The position numbers were made by a program, and so were the translations under genes. A stretch of DNA of 64,000 nucleotides from Okapia johnstoni (Eukaryota; Chordata; Mammalia; Artiodactyla; Giraffidae): contig CM044317.1 in NCBI GenBank assembly GCA_024291935.2, positions 58,084,730 to 58,148,729 on the forward strand. The letters run 5' to 3'. Positions 1 to 11,969 of this stretch are shown piece by piece (position 1 is the first letter of the stretch; every line of letters begins with the position of its first letter). The notes beneath the pieces were generated by a model. The model did no database searches. It saw only the letters and a list, made by a program, of their open reading frames with translations, and was not told the origin of the DNA.

Positions 1-957
1 CTGTGTGTCTCTGTGCAGGTCAGAGACACTGGAGAAATCAGTCCTCAGCCACCCGAGGAGCAGGTTGTGAGCAAGTGATTTCCTTCCATAGATCAGCCTC
101 CCTCATCTTTTTAAGAACTACTCAGTGATGCCAGGCCCTGTGCCCTTCCTGGGTCTGGCTGTGGTGGGAGAGGCAGAAACACAGTGTTGACTTGTCTCAG
201 AAATCTCTACAACCTTGCTCTCGGAAGACCAGGTAAAGATCCGTTGTTGATCTAAAAAAATTTTCAAAATTTTCCATTGTAAAACCTGGAGACACCACAG
301 TACCCAGCAGGTGTCAGGATTTCACAGAGGGCAGAGGCTGGTCCTGAAAATCTTCCCCCAGGGGATTCTGATCAACTCAGATGGGGTGAAGGTAGAGGTC
401 TTAGGCCGGCTTCCCATGTCCCAGGCCACTTGTATCACTGCCTTGTCCAGGCTGTGGAGTCAGAAGAGCCCAGCCCCCAGAGAAAAAGCCACTCTGGAAG
501 GAGCCCAAGATGGGGCCTGCGAGCCTGCCACTGCCAGAAAAAAAACCCTGTTATGGAGGCCCCAAGGCAAGCCTCAGACAACAGGCAGATCCCTCTGCCC
601 ACTTGGCCATTGGCAGCTCCCTGGGGACTGGAAATGGAACAGGGCAGTAGGGCCCCGGAGCCAGCAGGACATGGGGTTGTGGATAGTCTGGCTGCAAATC
701 AGGCCGAGGAGGCAGTAGGGGATTGCTGCTCTGAACCACAGAGGTCCTCGTGCCTTATGCCTGGTGGTTTCCCAAGGCCCATCTGGATGCCCTACCCGTG
801 ACCTAGTTTTCTACCTAAGCTGAAATATGAAAAACAAGTATAGCATAGAGATTTCACTAAGCAAACTTGCTCCATTTTAAAGAACTGCCATTTTTCTGGT
901 ACCATGTCCTTCCTATATTTTTGGTAGAAGAAAGATACTTCTTTTAAGAAACAGATT
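1..957. other. Intergenic sequence, no recognised gene
   Basis: This is non-repetitive-looking sequence with moderate GC. Overlapping open frames of 123 to 135 codons lie between about 311 and 801 on the plus strand. They have no family motif that I recognise, no clear splice context and no codon-use signal, and they overlap one another, which is typical of chance frames in GC-richer DNA. I see nothing firm here. Confidence 0.5.
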
Positions 958-960
958 GGG

Positions 961-1256
961 GGCTTCTCTGGTGGTCCAGTGGTTAAGAATCTGCCTTGCA
1001 ATGCAAGGGACACAGGTTCAATCCCTGGTCCGGGAAGATCCCACATGCCATGGAGCAGTTAAGCCTGTGTGCCATAACTACTGAAGCCCAAGCGTGCTAT
1101 AGCCTGTGCTCTCCAACAAGAGAAGCCACTGCAATGAAAAGCCTGTGCACTACCACTGGAGAGTAGCTCCCACTTTCTGCAACTAGAGAAAGCCTGTTCG
1201 CAGCATCAAAGACCCAGTGTAGCCAATAAATAAATAAATTCTATTTTTTAAAAAAG
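961..1256 (+). mobile_element. tRNA-Glu-derived SINE, CHR-2-like
   Basis: The head reads like the artiodactyl tRNA-derived SINE (GGCTTCTCTGGTGGTCCAGT), with a B-box-like GGTTCAATCC near 1015. The body continues through a degraded repeat of 'agaagccactgcaatg' type to an AAATAAATAAATAAAT tail near 1225. The 8 bases AGATTGGG occur just before (953-960) and just after (1257-1264), a likely short target-site duplication. Such SINEs are transcribed by RNA polymerase III and moved by L1. Confidence 0.85.
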
Positions 1257-1354
1257 AGATTGGGTAATACACTAGAGGATAACATTTTTGGTTTTGCTTT
1301 TTCATATTCCTATTTATCAAAATAAAATATGACAGTACTATGTTTTTCCTCCAC

Positions 1355-1356
<2 letters not shown>

Positions 1357-1389
<33 letters not shown>
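1357..1389. repeat. (TG)n microsatellite
   Basis: About 16 uninterrupted TG units. The frame reading Cys-Val repeats through it is an artefact of the dinucleotide repeat. Confidence 0.97.
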
Positions 1390-1391
<2 letters not shown>

Positions 1392-1392
1392 T

Positions 1393-1935
1393 AGATTAAA
1401 GATGGTCACAAATTCTTTGGTACTTCTCCCACTAAGAGGTGTATCTAATTTGCTTCCCTTGGGATGTGGGAGGGCCTTAGTGACTTGCTCGGCTAAAAAT
1501 GTATATAAAGTAATAAACTTACTTTATAAAAATATAGTCAATGTGACATTCAAGAACTTCTGAAGCAAAGTCATAGGAAGCCTTGTAGCTTCTTTCTGAG
1601 CCTCTTGGTACCCAACTGCCATGCTATTAGGAACCCCAAGCCCCCATAAGAAAAGGCCCAGAGAGAGAGGAATCAACGCCTCAGCCAATAGCACTGGGTG
1701 AGCTCGTAGCTTATAGCCAGCACCAACTTGCCCAGAATTGAGTGAACCCTTCTGAAAGTGGACCCCACGGCTCCAATGGAACTGCTACAGCTGATACCAC
1801 ATGGAGCGAAGATGAGTCCTCACCAAGCCCTGCCCAAATTACAGGTTTGTGAGGGAAATAAATGATTTTTGTTGTTTTAAGCCACTGAGTTTGAGAATGA
1901 GTTCATTACACAGAAACAGGTAACTAGAACAGCTT
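1393..1935 (+). mobile_element. Solo LTR, MLT1-type (ERVL-MaLR)
   Basis: The start (near 'agatggtcacaaattctttggt') and the 3' end (TTGTTTTAAGCCACTGAGTT near 1871, then a 'cacagaaacaggtaactagaac' type ending) match the known layout of MLT1-class LTRs. A GGAAATAAATGA segment near 1855 fits the usual polyadenylation region. I see no internal retroviral genes, so this is a solo LTR. The subfamily cannot be set by eye. Confidence 0.7.
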
Positions 1936-2027
1936 GTTTGTTTAAATGGTTTGTGAAATTCAGCAGTCAGAGACTCACATTGTTTATCTAACATCCGTAT
2001 TAGGCAAAATAATACCTACCCCCAAAG

Positions 2028-2160
2028 GTATCCAAGTCAGACTCTTTGCAACCCCATGGACTGTAGCTCATCAGGCTCCTCTGTCCATGGGATTCTCTAG
2101 GCAAGAATACTGGAGTGGATTTCCATTTCCTTCTTTAGGGCATCTTCCCAACTCTTAGCA
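2028..2160 (-). mobile_element. Bov-tA SINE, partial
   Basis: This reads as the reverse complement of the ruminant Bov-tA SINE: 'gactctttgcaaccccatgg', then 'ggctcctctgtccatggg', then 'gcaagaatactggagtgg'. The segment that would hold the tRNA-like promoter (to the right on this orientation) is missing, so the copy is partial. Bov-tA couples a tRNA-Glu-like head with a BovB-derived tail. Confidence 0.85.
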
Positions 2161-3202
2161 CTTTGGACCTTCTGTCTCTAGTGTAAGTGGTTCCTTTTTG
2201 TTAAGAGAATTTGGGACACAGATAGAGAGGGATCCCACACATCACAGGCCCAGGCATGGAATCCTGATGCTCACCAGCACCAGCTCAGTGGGTGTGCTTC
2301 AACTGTCTCAAGATTTATTCTCGAAACAAGTCCACTCTGGTCCAGACTCAGGGAGAAGAAATGGTGTCATAGAGCTGTGAGCCAGAGCTTCGGGGGGAAA
2401 AAGGAGATCAGTAAGGAGAGAAATTGCTCTGTTTATCAACCACTATTTCCTTCTGCAAACTGCAGGACAAGATATAAGTGACATAAAATTACTTTTTAAA
2501 TCTCTAGCAGTGCTTTCAGAGGTAGGCCAGTTCTGGTCTCTTGTCAGCAGAGACTGCCCTTCTCAAATGCACAATAACCTTATTCAGTATTTGGTGCTGG
2601 AGCAACTTTTTACTTATAAAAATGTTCAAGGTCTCTGCTAAGAATAGGGAATTAATTAGTACTCAGGAATTTCTCTTCTTTGCACATGCCAGGCCATTTT
2701 AAAAAATTGCCACTTTGATGACTTCATCATCACATTTCCTTCAAAGAGGGACTAAGTACCATGCAAATTACAAAACTTGATTCTTGTTTACATGCAAAAG
2801 CATTTCTATGCAGGGAAAGTCTGGGGGTGTTGAGAGGCCCCTGGTTTTCACTGAGAACTCTGCTTAACTCCTTCTTGGTTGTTTGTGGGAAGAAGGAGGG
2901 AGCGTCACACAGTAAACATCTATCTACTATTTACTATTTTTATTTTGTTTCATGCTTTTATTTCATCTTTTACTTCGTAGAAAGAAATGTTTTTACTTTA
3001 TGACTCTTTCACCCAAATCAGTGTTTCTTCCCCTCTCTATCTACACAGGAAATACTGGAGGAAAATCCTTTGTATTTTCTTTAAAATAAGAATATCTAAA
3101 TTCTTGTTGAAGAATTAAGCTATGCTCATTATTGAAATTTAAGAGGAAAATAAACTACCCATCATTCCAGGATCCAGACACAATTATTCTTCATAATGTA
3201 GA
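2161..3202. other. Intergenic sequence, nothing recognised
   Basis: AT-rich unique-looking sequence. I see no repeat with clear ends and no coding signal. The 80-codon frame at 2761-3003 ends in a low-complexity Phe/Tyr-rich run and is not convincing. Confidence 0.5.
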
Positions 3203-4041
3203 TTCAGTTCAGTTCAGTTCAGTTCAATCACTCAGTCGCATCCGACTCTTTGCGACCCCATGAACCGCAGCACGCCAGGCCTCTCTGTCCATCACCAACT
3301 CCCGGAGTCTACCCAAACCCATTTCCATTGAGTCAGTGATGCCATCCAACCATCTCATCCTCTGTCATCCCCTTCTCCTCCTGCCCTCAATCCTACCCAG
3401 CATCAGAGTCTTTTCCAATGAGTCAACTCTTCGCATGAGGTGGCCAAAGTATTGGAGTTTCAGCTTCAACATCAGTCCTTCCAATGAACACCCAGGATTG
3501 ATCTCCTTTGGGATGGATTGATTGGATCTCCTTGCAGTCCAAGGGACTCTCAAGAGTCTTCTCCAACACCACAGTTCAAAAGCATCAATTCTTCGGTGCT
3601 CAGCTTTCTTCACCGTCCAACTCTCACATCCATACATGACCACTGGAAAAACCATAGCCTTGACTAGACGGACTTTTGTTGGCAAAGTAATGTCTCTGCT
3701 TTTAAATATGCTGTCTAGGTTGGCCATAACCTTCCTTCCAAGGAGTAAGTGTCTTTTAATTTCATGGCTGCAATCACCATCCACAGTGATTTTGGAGCCC
3801 AAAAAAATAAAGTCTGACACTGTTTCCACTGTTTCCCCATCTATTTCCCATGAAGTGATGGGACCAGATGCCATGATCTTAGTTTTTTGAATGTTGAGCT
3901 TTAAGCCAACTTTTTCACTCTCCTCTTTCACTTTCATCAAGAGGCTCTTTAGTTCTTCTTCACCTTCTGCCATAAGGGTGGTGTCATCTGCATATCTGAG
4001 GTTATTGATATTTCTCCTGGCAATCTTGATTCCAGCTTGTG
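3203..4041 (-). mobile_element. BovB LINE (RTE), 5'-truncated
   Basis: This is the 3' end of BovB on the minus strand. It opens with the diagnostic TTCAG pentamer repeats (3203-3225) and 'cactcagtcgcatccgactc'. The minus frame at 3365-3973 keeps 202 codons of the reverse-transcriptase C-terminal region (VMYGCESWT near 3630 and [20 protein letters not shown] near 3540). The copy stops at 'gattccagcttgtg', so the polymerase core and endonuclease are missing. It abuts an L1 fragment. Confidence 0.95.
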
Positions 4042-4044
4042 TTT

Positions 4045-4196
4045 ACTTAGATAAAATCCACTAGGTTGTGATATATTATCCTTTTGTTTATACTGTTGAA
4101 TTTGATTTGCCAATATTTTGTTAAGGATTGTTGCATGTATGTTCATGAGGAATTTGGGTCTGTAGTTTGATTTTTTAAAATATCTTTGTCTAGCTT
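4045..4196 (-). mobile_element. L1 ORF2 fragment
   Basis: The minus frame at 3949-4146 contains ILNKILANQIQQYKQKDNIS and then QPSGFYLSK, which resembles the 'ILNKILANRIQQ ... QVGFIPG' region of L1 reverse transcriptase. The flanking BovB joins it directly, so BovB probably inserted into or beside this older L1. Confidence 0.7.
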
Positions 4197-4320
4197 TTTT
4201 ACCAGCCCTCTCAGGTCAGTCTCCAACAAGGGTCCTTCTGCCCTGTGTCCTTCATGCCAATAGAACAAGACTGAATTTGGTTCAGAAGCAAAGGAAAGTT
4301 ATTCTTGAATCAAAGAAGTT

Positions 4321-5506
4321 GTTGTTGTTCAGTTGCTATGTTCTGTTCAACTGTTTGTGACCCCATGGACTGCAATATGACAGGCTTCCCTGTCCTTCAC
4401 TATCCCCGAGTTTGCTCAGATTCATGTCCATTGAGTCAGTGATGCTATCTAACCATCTCATCCTCTGCCGCCCTCTTCTCTTTTTGCCTTCAATCTTTCC
4501 CAGCTTCAGGGTCTTTTCCACTGAGTCAGCTCTTTCCATCGGGTGGCCAAAACATTGGAGCTTTAGCTTCAGCATCAGTCCTTCCAATGAATATTCAGGG
4601 TTGATTTTTGTTAGGATTGACTGGTTTGATCCCCCTTGCAGTCCAGGGGACTGTTAAGAATCTTCTCCAACACCACAAATTCAAAAGCATCAATTCTTGA
4701 GTGCTCAGTCTTCTTTTTGGTCCAATTCTCCCACCTTTTTGGTCCAACATCTCACTACTGGAAAAACCATAGCTTTGACTCTACAGACATTTGTCAGCAA
4801 AGTGATGTCTTTGCTTTTTAATATGCTGTCTAGGTTTATCATAGCTTTCCTTCCAAGGAGCAAGTGTCTTTTAATTTCATGGCTGCAATCACCATCCCCA
4901 GTGATTTTAGAGCCCAAGGAAATAAAATCTGTCACTGCTTCCACTTTTTCCCCTTCTATTTGCCATAAAGTGATGGGACCAGATGCCATGATCTTAGTTT
5001 TTTGAATGTTGAGTTTTAAACCAGCTTTTTCACTCTCCTCTTTCACCTTCATAAAGAGGCTCTTTAGTTCCTCTTTGCTTTCTGCCATAAGGGTGGTGTC
5101 ATCTGCATATCTGAGGTTATTGATATTTCTCCTGGAAATCTTGATTCCAGCTTGTGCTTCGTGCTGCCCAGCATTTCTCATGATGTACTCTGCGTATAGG
5201 TTAAATAAGCAGGGTGACAATATACAGCCTTGGTGTACTCCTTCCCCAGTTTTGAACCAGTCTGTGTTCCATGTCTGGTTTTAACTGAACTACATACAGG
5301 TTTCTTAGGAGACGGAAAGGTGGTCTGGTATTCCCACCTCTTTAAGAATTTTACACACACACACAAAAAAAGAATCTTCCACAGCTTGTTGTGATCCATA
5401 CAGTCAAAGGCTTTAGCATAGATAATGAAGCAGAAGTAGATGTTTTTCTGGAATTCCTCTGCTTTCTCTATGATCTGGTGAGTGTTGGCAATTTGATCTC
5501 TGCTTC
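4321..5506 (-). mobile_element. BovB LINE (RTE), 5'-truncated
   Basis: A second BovB on the minus strand. The 3' end begins with GTTGTTGTTCAGTTGC. It extends further upstream than the copy at 3203 and includes the reverse-transcriptase active-site region (NLRYADDT, about 5110-5133) in the minus frame 4705-5220. The reading frame is broken, and a short CA/A-rich interruption lies at about 5350-5370. It ends inside the region coding for the polymerase palm. It is a dead copy. Confidence 0.95.
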
Positions 5507-5895
5507 AGTGCAAGCTTGCACTTAAGAGCACAGGCTCTCCCCCATAGACCATGGGCCAGTATGCTTAATAGGCTTCTCCTTAGCTGGGGAGGGGGCAGAG
5601 TTCTCTTGGAGCCTGCACAGCTTGCACTGCAGATTGCAGTGCGCAGATGAAGTATCTCTGCATACAGCCCGTGGAGCTAAGCTGTCCACTGCAGGTATTT
5701 CACGCTAGGAACCCTGGTCTGCAGTTCTGGGTGGAAGGCCTCTCTGCACGGTGCACCCTGTGAGCAAGTGAAACCAGAAGAAATAAAAAGGAAAAGAAAA
5801 AAAAGTTGGACCTTATTACCCAGATTCTGTTTTTATTTCCTGGTAATTGTTAATTGGCTTTGCTGGTTAGAGTTTTGGTATCAGGGTTTGTTGTT
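5507..5895. other. Intergenic sequence, nothing recognised
   Basis: GC-richer stretch of about 390 bases with repeated 'gcttgcact' and 'cactgcag' words. I could not assign it to a repeat family or a gene. Confidence 0.45.
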
Positions 5896-6035
5896 CCGTG
5901 CCTAAGTCATCTCCAATTCTTTGCGACCCCATGGACTGCAGCATGCCAGGCTTCCTTGTCCTTCACTGTCTCTGGGAGTTTGCTCAAATTCATGTCCATT
6001 GAGTTGGTGATGCCATCAACCGTCTTATCATCAGG
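5896..6035 (-). mobile_element. BovB 3' terminal fragment
   Basis: About 140 bases match the 3' terminal part of BovB on the minus strand ('tctttgcgaccccatggact', 'ccaggcttccttgtccttca', 'tcatgtccattgagttggtg'). It could also be a Bov-tA tail, because the two share this end. It abuts another old L1 piece. Confidence 0.8.
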
Positions 6036-6057
6036 GTAATGCTGCCCTAATAAATTG

Positions 6058-6165
6058 AGTTTGGGATGTGTTTCCTTCTCTATTCTGGACAAGGTTGTGT
6101 AGAACTGGTATTATTTCTTCCTTAAATGTGAGTAGAATTTATCAGTGAAATTGTTTGTTTGTTTA
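6058..6165 (-). mobile_element. Old L1 ORF2 fragment
   Basis: Sequence of the type 'tgtttccttctctattctgg ... gtgtagaactggtattatttcttcc' is the antisense of a recognisable L1 ORF2 segment. It is short and diverged. Confidence 0.5.
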
Positions 6166-6452
6166 TGCAACTTAAAACTCCTTTATTAACTCCCAGTTCT
6201 GTTTGAGAAACATCTGGGCATGGTGTGACTGGGTTCTGTGCTCTGGTTCTTATGAGGCCGAAAACTATTTAGGCGTCCTCCTCTGGATCCTGAGGCTCTC
6301 TTTTGAGCTGAATTGATGAGTCAGAACTCAATTCCTCGCAGCTGCAGGACTGAGCACCCTGTTTCCTTGATGACTATGAGCTGGATGCCGCTTTCCATAC
6401 TCCTAGTCACATGACCCTCTCAGTCTTTGAAACATGCAGTGGAGAATCTTTC

Positions 6453-6847
6453 TGTAGTAGTCTGCTAGGGCTGCCACAACAAAACACCACAGAACAGGTT
6501 GCTTAAAACAAGAAAATCTTTATTTTCTTGCAGTTCTGCAGTCTACACGTCCAAAATCAAAGTGCTTTCTAGGTTGGTTTCTGGTGAGAACCTCTCTCCC
6601 TGGCTTGTAGATGTTTGTTTTATTTCTGTGGCCTGACATGGCCTTTTTTTCTGTGAGTGTGCAGAGAGGGGCATTATCTGGTGTTTCTTCCTCTTATAAG
6701 GACACTAAATATGTTATATTAAGGCCCCACACTTTTGATCTCATTTAACCTTTATTACCTTATTATAAGCCCTGTCTCCAAATGCAGTCATATTGGGGTT
6801 AGGGTTTCAGCATAGAAAATTTGGGAGAGACACAGTTCGGCCTGTAC
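6453..6847 (-). mobile_element. MLT1-type LTR (ERVL-MaLR), antisense
   Basis: On plus this starts with TGTAGTAGTCTGCTAGGGC, the complement of the typical MLT1 3' end. It continues through the antisense 'ttattttcttgcagttctgcag' segment and ends at 'gagagacacagttcggcctgt'. A related copy lies at 37063-37520 in the same orientation. The flanks (about 6290-6452 and 6848-7010) look like two halves of another old repeat that this LTR split, but I cannot name that repeat. Confidence 0.7.
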
Positions 6848-7024
6848 TGTTTCCTCATGTGAAATTCCTCTCATGCTTCAAAACTTGCTCACCAGGGAAA
6901 GGCTACCATCTTTTAAGGGCCCATGTGATTCTATCAGACCCACTGAGAATATCTCCCTGTCTTAGAGTTCATTGATTTGGGGTCTTAATTACATCTGGAA
7001 AGCCTCCTCAGAGCAGTACCTAGA

Positions 7025-8655
7025 CGAGGTTGTTTTGTTTTTGTTTCTTAGTTGAAGTATAGTTGATTTAAAAATATTACTATATAAGTTATAGGTATGC
7101 AGTATGGTGATTCACAATTTTTAAAGATTATACTCCATTTATAGTTGTACTAGTGAAATAATTTAGACCTAGAGTTTACTGAAAGTTTTAAACTACAAAT
7201 TCAGTTACTTTACTTGTTATAGCTTTATACAGAATTTCTATTTCTGCCTCAGTCAGTGTTGGTCATTTGTGTCTTTTATGATATTCCCTTAAAATTCTTT
7301 TCATATTTATCAGACTGGTAGTGATGTCCTCTCTTCTCGTTGTTGCTTTTGACAATTTTTGTCTTCTCGCTTTCTTTCTCTTAATCACTCTAGCTAAAAG
7401 TTCGTCTTTTTTTTTCTTTTTAGTCTTCAAATTACATACTTTTGGTTTAACTGAACTGGTTTTCTGTGTTGGGTTTTTTGCTTGTTTTACTGATTTATAC
7501 ACTAATCTTTGTTATTTCCTTTATTCTGCTTAAAGTTTAATTTGTTCTTTTCTAATTTTGTAATGTGAATATTGATTTAGTTGACTTGTAATATTTCTTC
7601 TTTTTTAATATACCTTCAGTGTCATGAGTTCCCCCAACCACTGATCTAGCTGTGTTTTATCTGTTTTAAATTTATGTTTTAAAATTTCCTTTATGACTTA
7701 CTTTTTTGTCCATGGGTTATTTAGATGTGCATTGCTTAAACTTGCAAATATTTGGAGATTTTCCAAGTTTCTTCCTGTTGTGATCTCTAACACAATTTCA
7801 GTCATTTAAAATTTATTTAGATTTATTTTTTGGTCTAGCATATGACCTATCCTGGAGAATGTTTCATGTGCATTTTAAAAGAATGTGTATTCGGCTCAGT
7901 TTAAGTCTTCTCTACTGTTATTCATTTTCTATCCAGTTAGTCTGTCAATTTTCAAAAGTTGGATATTAGAATCTCTATAATTATAGAATAGTCTATTTTT
8001 TCTTTCAATTCTGTCAATTTTTCCTTCATATATTTGGGGACTCTGTTGTTAGGTATATATATACATTTATTGTATCTTCTGGATGTATTGATATTTTTAT
8101 CATTATGAAATACCTCTTTGTCTCCAGTATATTTCTTGTTTTAAAGTCCATATGTCTGACATTAATATAGATGTTTCAGCTCTCCTCTGGTTACTGCTTA
8201 TATGGTAAATATTTTTCTATTCTTTTACTTTCCTTCTATTTTTTATCTTTGAATTATGTTTTATAGCCAATGTGAGAATTTCTGCCTTTTCATTGAATGA
8301 TTAATAATATAATCATCGATAGGATTGGATTATGTCTTTCATTTTGCTATTTAATTCCTATATATTGCAGGAGTTTTTCTTGTTCTGTTTTCTTTTTACT
8401 GTCTTCTGTGTTACACAAATATTTTAAGTGTAACATCTTTATTTCTGATTTTTAAACTATTTTAAACATATTTTTTTTAATAATTGCTCTAGGGACTAAA
8501 ATATACCTCTTACTTGTCACAATGTAGTTCATGTTAATACTGACTTAATTCCAGTAAAATATAGCAACTTTGCTCTAATATAATTCCATTTCAACCCTTC
8601 CTTTATGCTACTGCTATTTATATATTATACATAAATGTATACTAAGCTGACAGAA
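7025..8655 (-). mobile_element. Old L1, left part (interrupted by BovB)
   Basis: The start 'tagttgaagtatagttgatt' is the antisense of an L1 3' region. Antisense ORF2-like sequence follows, including the recognisable 'catatgacctatcctggagaatgtttcatgtgc' segment near 7840. The minus frame at 7263-7502 (KARRQKLSKATTRREDI, then Lys-rich) is a degraded ORF2 piece. The element appears to resume after the BovB, at about 11970. Confidence 0.75.
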
Positions 8656-11600
8656 TATGGTCCACTGGAGAAGGGAATGGCAAACCACTTCAGTATTCTT
8701 GCCTTGAGAACCCCATGAACAGTATGAAAAGGCAAAAAGATAGGACACTGAAAGATGAACTCCCCAGGTCAGTAGGTGCCCACTATGCTACTGGAGATCA
8801 GTGGAGAAATAACTCCAGAAAGAATGAAGGGATGGAGTCAAAGCAAAAACAACACCCAGTTGTGAATGGGACTGGTGATAGAAGCAAGGTTTGATGCTAT
8901 AAAGAGCAATATTGCATAGGAACCTGGAATGTTAGGTCCATGAATCAGGGCAAATTGGAATTGGTCAAATAGGAGATGACAAGAGTGAATATCGACATTC
9001 TAGGAATCAGTGAACTAAGATGGACTGGAATGGGTGAATTTAACTCGGATGACCATTATATCTACTACTGTGGGCAGGAATCCCTTAGAAGAAATGGAGT
9101 AGCCATCATAGTCAACAAAAGAGTCTGAAATGCAGAACTTGGATGCAATCTCAAGAATGACAGAATGATCTCTGTTCATTTCCAAGGCAAACCATTCAAT
9201 ATCACAGTAATACAAGTGTATGCCCCGACCAGTAACACAGAAGAAGCTGAAGTTCAACAGTTCTATGAAGACCTACAAGACTTTCTAGAACTAACACCCC
9301 CAAAAAATGTCCTTTCATTATAGGGGACTGGAATGCAAAAGTAGGAGGTCAAGAAACACCTGGAATAACAGGCAAGTTTGGCCTTGGAGTACAGAATGAA
9401 GCAGGGCAAAAGCTAATAGAGTTTTGCCAAGAGAACACACTGGTCATAGCAAACACCCTCGTCCAACAACACAAGAGAAGACTCTACACATGGACATCAC
9501 CAGATAGTCAACATCGAAATCAGATTGATTATATTCTTTACAGCCAAAGATGGACAAGCTCTATACAGTCAGCAAAAATAAGACCGGGAGCTGACTGTGG
9601 ATCAGATCATGAACTTCTTATTGCCAAGTTCAGACTGAAATTGAAGAAAGTGGAGAAAACCACTAGACCATTCAGGTATGATCTAAATCAAATCCCTTAT
9701 GACTATACAGTAGAAGTGAGAGATAGATTTAAAGGAATAGATCTGATAGACAGAATACCTGATGAACTATGGACAGAGGTTCATGACATTGTACAGGAGA
9801 CATAAATCAAGACCATCCCCAAGAAAAAGAAATGCAAAAAAGCAAAATGGCTGTCTGAGAAGGCTATACAAATAGCTGTGAAAAGACAGGAAGTGAAAAG
9901 CAAAGGAGAAAAGGAAAGATATATCCATTTGAATGCAGAGTTCCAAAGAATAGCAAGGAGAGATAAGAAAGCCTTCCTCACCATTCCATGTTCGATGCAT
10001 GAGACAAATGCTCAGGGCTGGGGCATTGGGATGACCCAGAGGAATGGGATGGGGAGGGAGGTGGGAGGAGGGTTCAGGATGGGGAACACATGTAAACCCA
10101 TGGCTGATTCATGTCAATGTATGGCAAAAACTACTACAATATTGTAAAGTAATTAGCCCCCAACTAAAATAAATAAATTTATTAAAAAAAAAAAAAGAAG
10201 GCCTTCCTCAGTGATCAATGCAAAGAAATAAAGGAAAACAATAGAATGGGAAAGACTAGAGATCTCTTCAAGAAAATTAGACATACCAAGAGAACATTTC
10301 ATGCAAAGATGGGTTCAATAAAGGACAGAAATGGTATGGACCTAACAGAAGTAGAAGATATTAAGAAGAGGTGGCAAGAATACACAGAAGAACTGTACAA
10401 AAAAGTTCTTCACAACCCAGACAATCATGATGGTGTGATCACTCACCTAGAGCCAGACATCCTGGAATGCAAAGTCAAATGGGCCTTAGAAAGCATTACT
10501 ATGAACAAAGCTAGTGGAGGTGATGAAATTCCAGTTGAGCTATTTCAAATTCTAAAAGATGACACTGTGAAAGTGCTGCATTCAATATGCCAGCAAATAT
10601 GGAAAACTCAGCAGTGGCGCAGGACTGGAAAAGGTCAGTTTTCCTTCCAATCCCAAAGAAAGGCAATGCCAAAGTATGCTGAAACTACCGCACAATTGCA
10701 CTCAACTCACACGCTAGTAAAGTAATGCTCAAAATTCTCCAAGCCAGGCTTCAGCAATACGTGAACCGTGAACCTCCAGATGTTCAAGCTGGTTTTAGAA
10801 AAGGTGGAGGAACCAGAGATCAAATTGCCAACATCCGATGGATCATCAAAAAAGCAAGAGAGTACCAGAAAAACATCTATTGATGCTTCATTAACTATGC
10901 CAAAGCCTTTCACTGTGTGGATCACAATAAACTGTGGAAAATATTCAAGAGATGGGAATACCAGACCACCTGACCTGTCTCTTGAGAAACCTGTATGCAG
11001 GTCAGGAAGCAACAGTTAGAACTGGACATGGAACAACAGACTGGTTCCAAATAGGAAAAGGAGTACGTCAAGGCTGTATATTGTCACCCTGCTTATTTAA
11101 TTTATATGCAGAGTACATAATGAGAAACGCTGGGCTGGAGGAAGCACAAGCTGAAATCAAGATTGCCGGGAGAAATATCAATAACCTCAGATATGCAGAT
11201 GACACCATCCTTATGGCAGAAAGTGAAGAACTAAAGAGCCCCTTGATGAAAGAGAAAGAGGAGAGTAAAAAAGTTGACTTAAAGCTCGACATTCAGAAAA
11301 CTAAGATTATGTCATCTGGTCCCATCACTTCATGGCAGATAGATGGGGAAACAGTGGAAACAGTGGCTGGTTTTATTTTGGGGGGCTCCAAAATCACTGC
11401 AGATGGTGACTGCAGCCATGAAATTAAAAGACGCTTACTCCTTGGAAGGAAAGTTATGACCAACCTAGATAGCATATTAAAAAGCAGAGACATTACTTTG
11501 CCAACAAAAGTCTGTCTAGTCAAGGCTATGGTTTTTCCAGTGGTCATGTATGGATGTGAGAGGTGGACTATGAAGAAAGCTGAGCGCCAAAGAATTGATG

Positions 11601-11969
11601 AGTTTGAACTGTGGTGTTGGAGAAGACTCTTGAGAGTCCCCTGGACTGCAAGGAGATCCAACCAGTCCATCCTAAAGGAGATCAGTCCTGGGTGTTCATT
11701 GGAAGGACTGATGTTGAAGCAGAAACTCCAAAACTTTGGCCACCTGATGCGAAGAGCTGACTCATTTGAAAAGACCCTGATGCTGGGAAAGATTGAGGGC
11801 AGGAGGAGAAGGGGACAACAGAGGATGAGATGGCTGGATGGCATCACCAACTCGATGGACATGGGATTGAGTGGATTTAGGGAGTTAGTGATGGACAGGG
11901 AGGCCTGGCGTGCTATGGTTCATGGGGTCGCAAAGAGTCGGACACGACTGAGCAACTGAACTGAACTGA
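8656..11969 (+). mobile_element. Near full-length BovB LINE (RTE), dead
   Basis: This is the most complete BovB here, about 3.1 kb without its nested insert. The first part (about 8900-9780) is the apurinic-endonuclease-like domain, now split by stops and indels, for example a stop at 'gagacataaatc' near 9802. The second part holds the reverse transcriptase: frame 10246-10725 (LTEVEDIKKRWQEYTEELYK and NKASGGDEIPVELF), then 10934-11959 (341 codons) with the active-site motif YADD at about 11190-11201. The 3' end closes with 'gagcaactgaactgaactgaa', the short pentamer repeat typical of BovB. An L1 3' end interrupts it at 9981-10194. The frame is broken in several places, so no functional protein is expected. 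Confidence 0.95.
9981..10194 (+). mobile_element. 5'-truncated L1 3' end nested in BovB
   Basis: The sequence between the duplicated BovB word is the ruminant L1 3' UTR ('gggatggggagggaggtggg', 'acacatgtaaacccatgg', 'caatattgtaaagtaattag') with an A-rich tail ending near 10194. The target-site duplication is AAGAAAGCCTTCCTCA at 9965-9980 and AAGAAGGCCTTCCTCA at 10195-10210, one mismatch in 16. This proves that the L1 landed in an already present BovB. Confidence 0.93.

Noticed and set aside
311..801. Overlapping 135- and 123-codon frames near the left edge
   Set aside because: They overlap in two frames, show no motif, splice signal or family resemblance, and are expected by chance in GC-richer DNA.
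1360..1563. Cys-Val repeat frame
   Set aside because: It is the translation of the (TG)n microsatellite.
7263..7502. Lys-rich 79-codon minus frame
   Set aside because: It sits in antisense L1 text, so it is a fragment of an old ORF2 and not a host gene.
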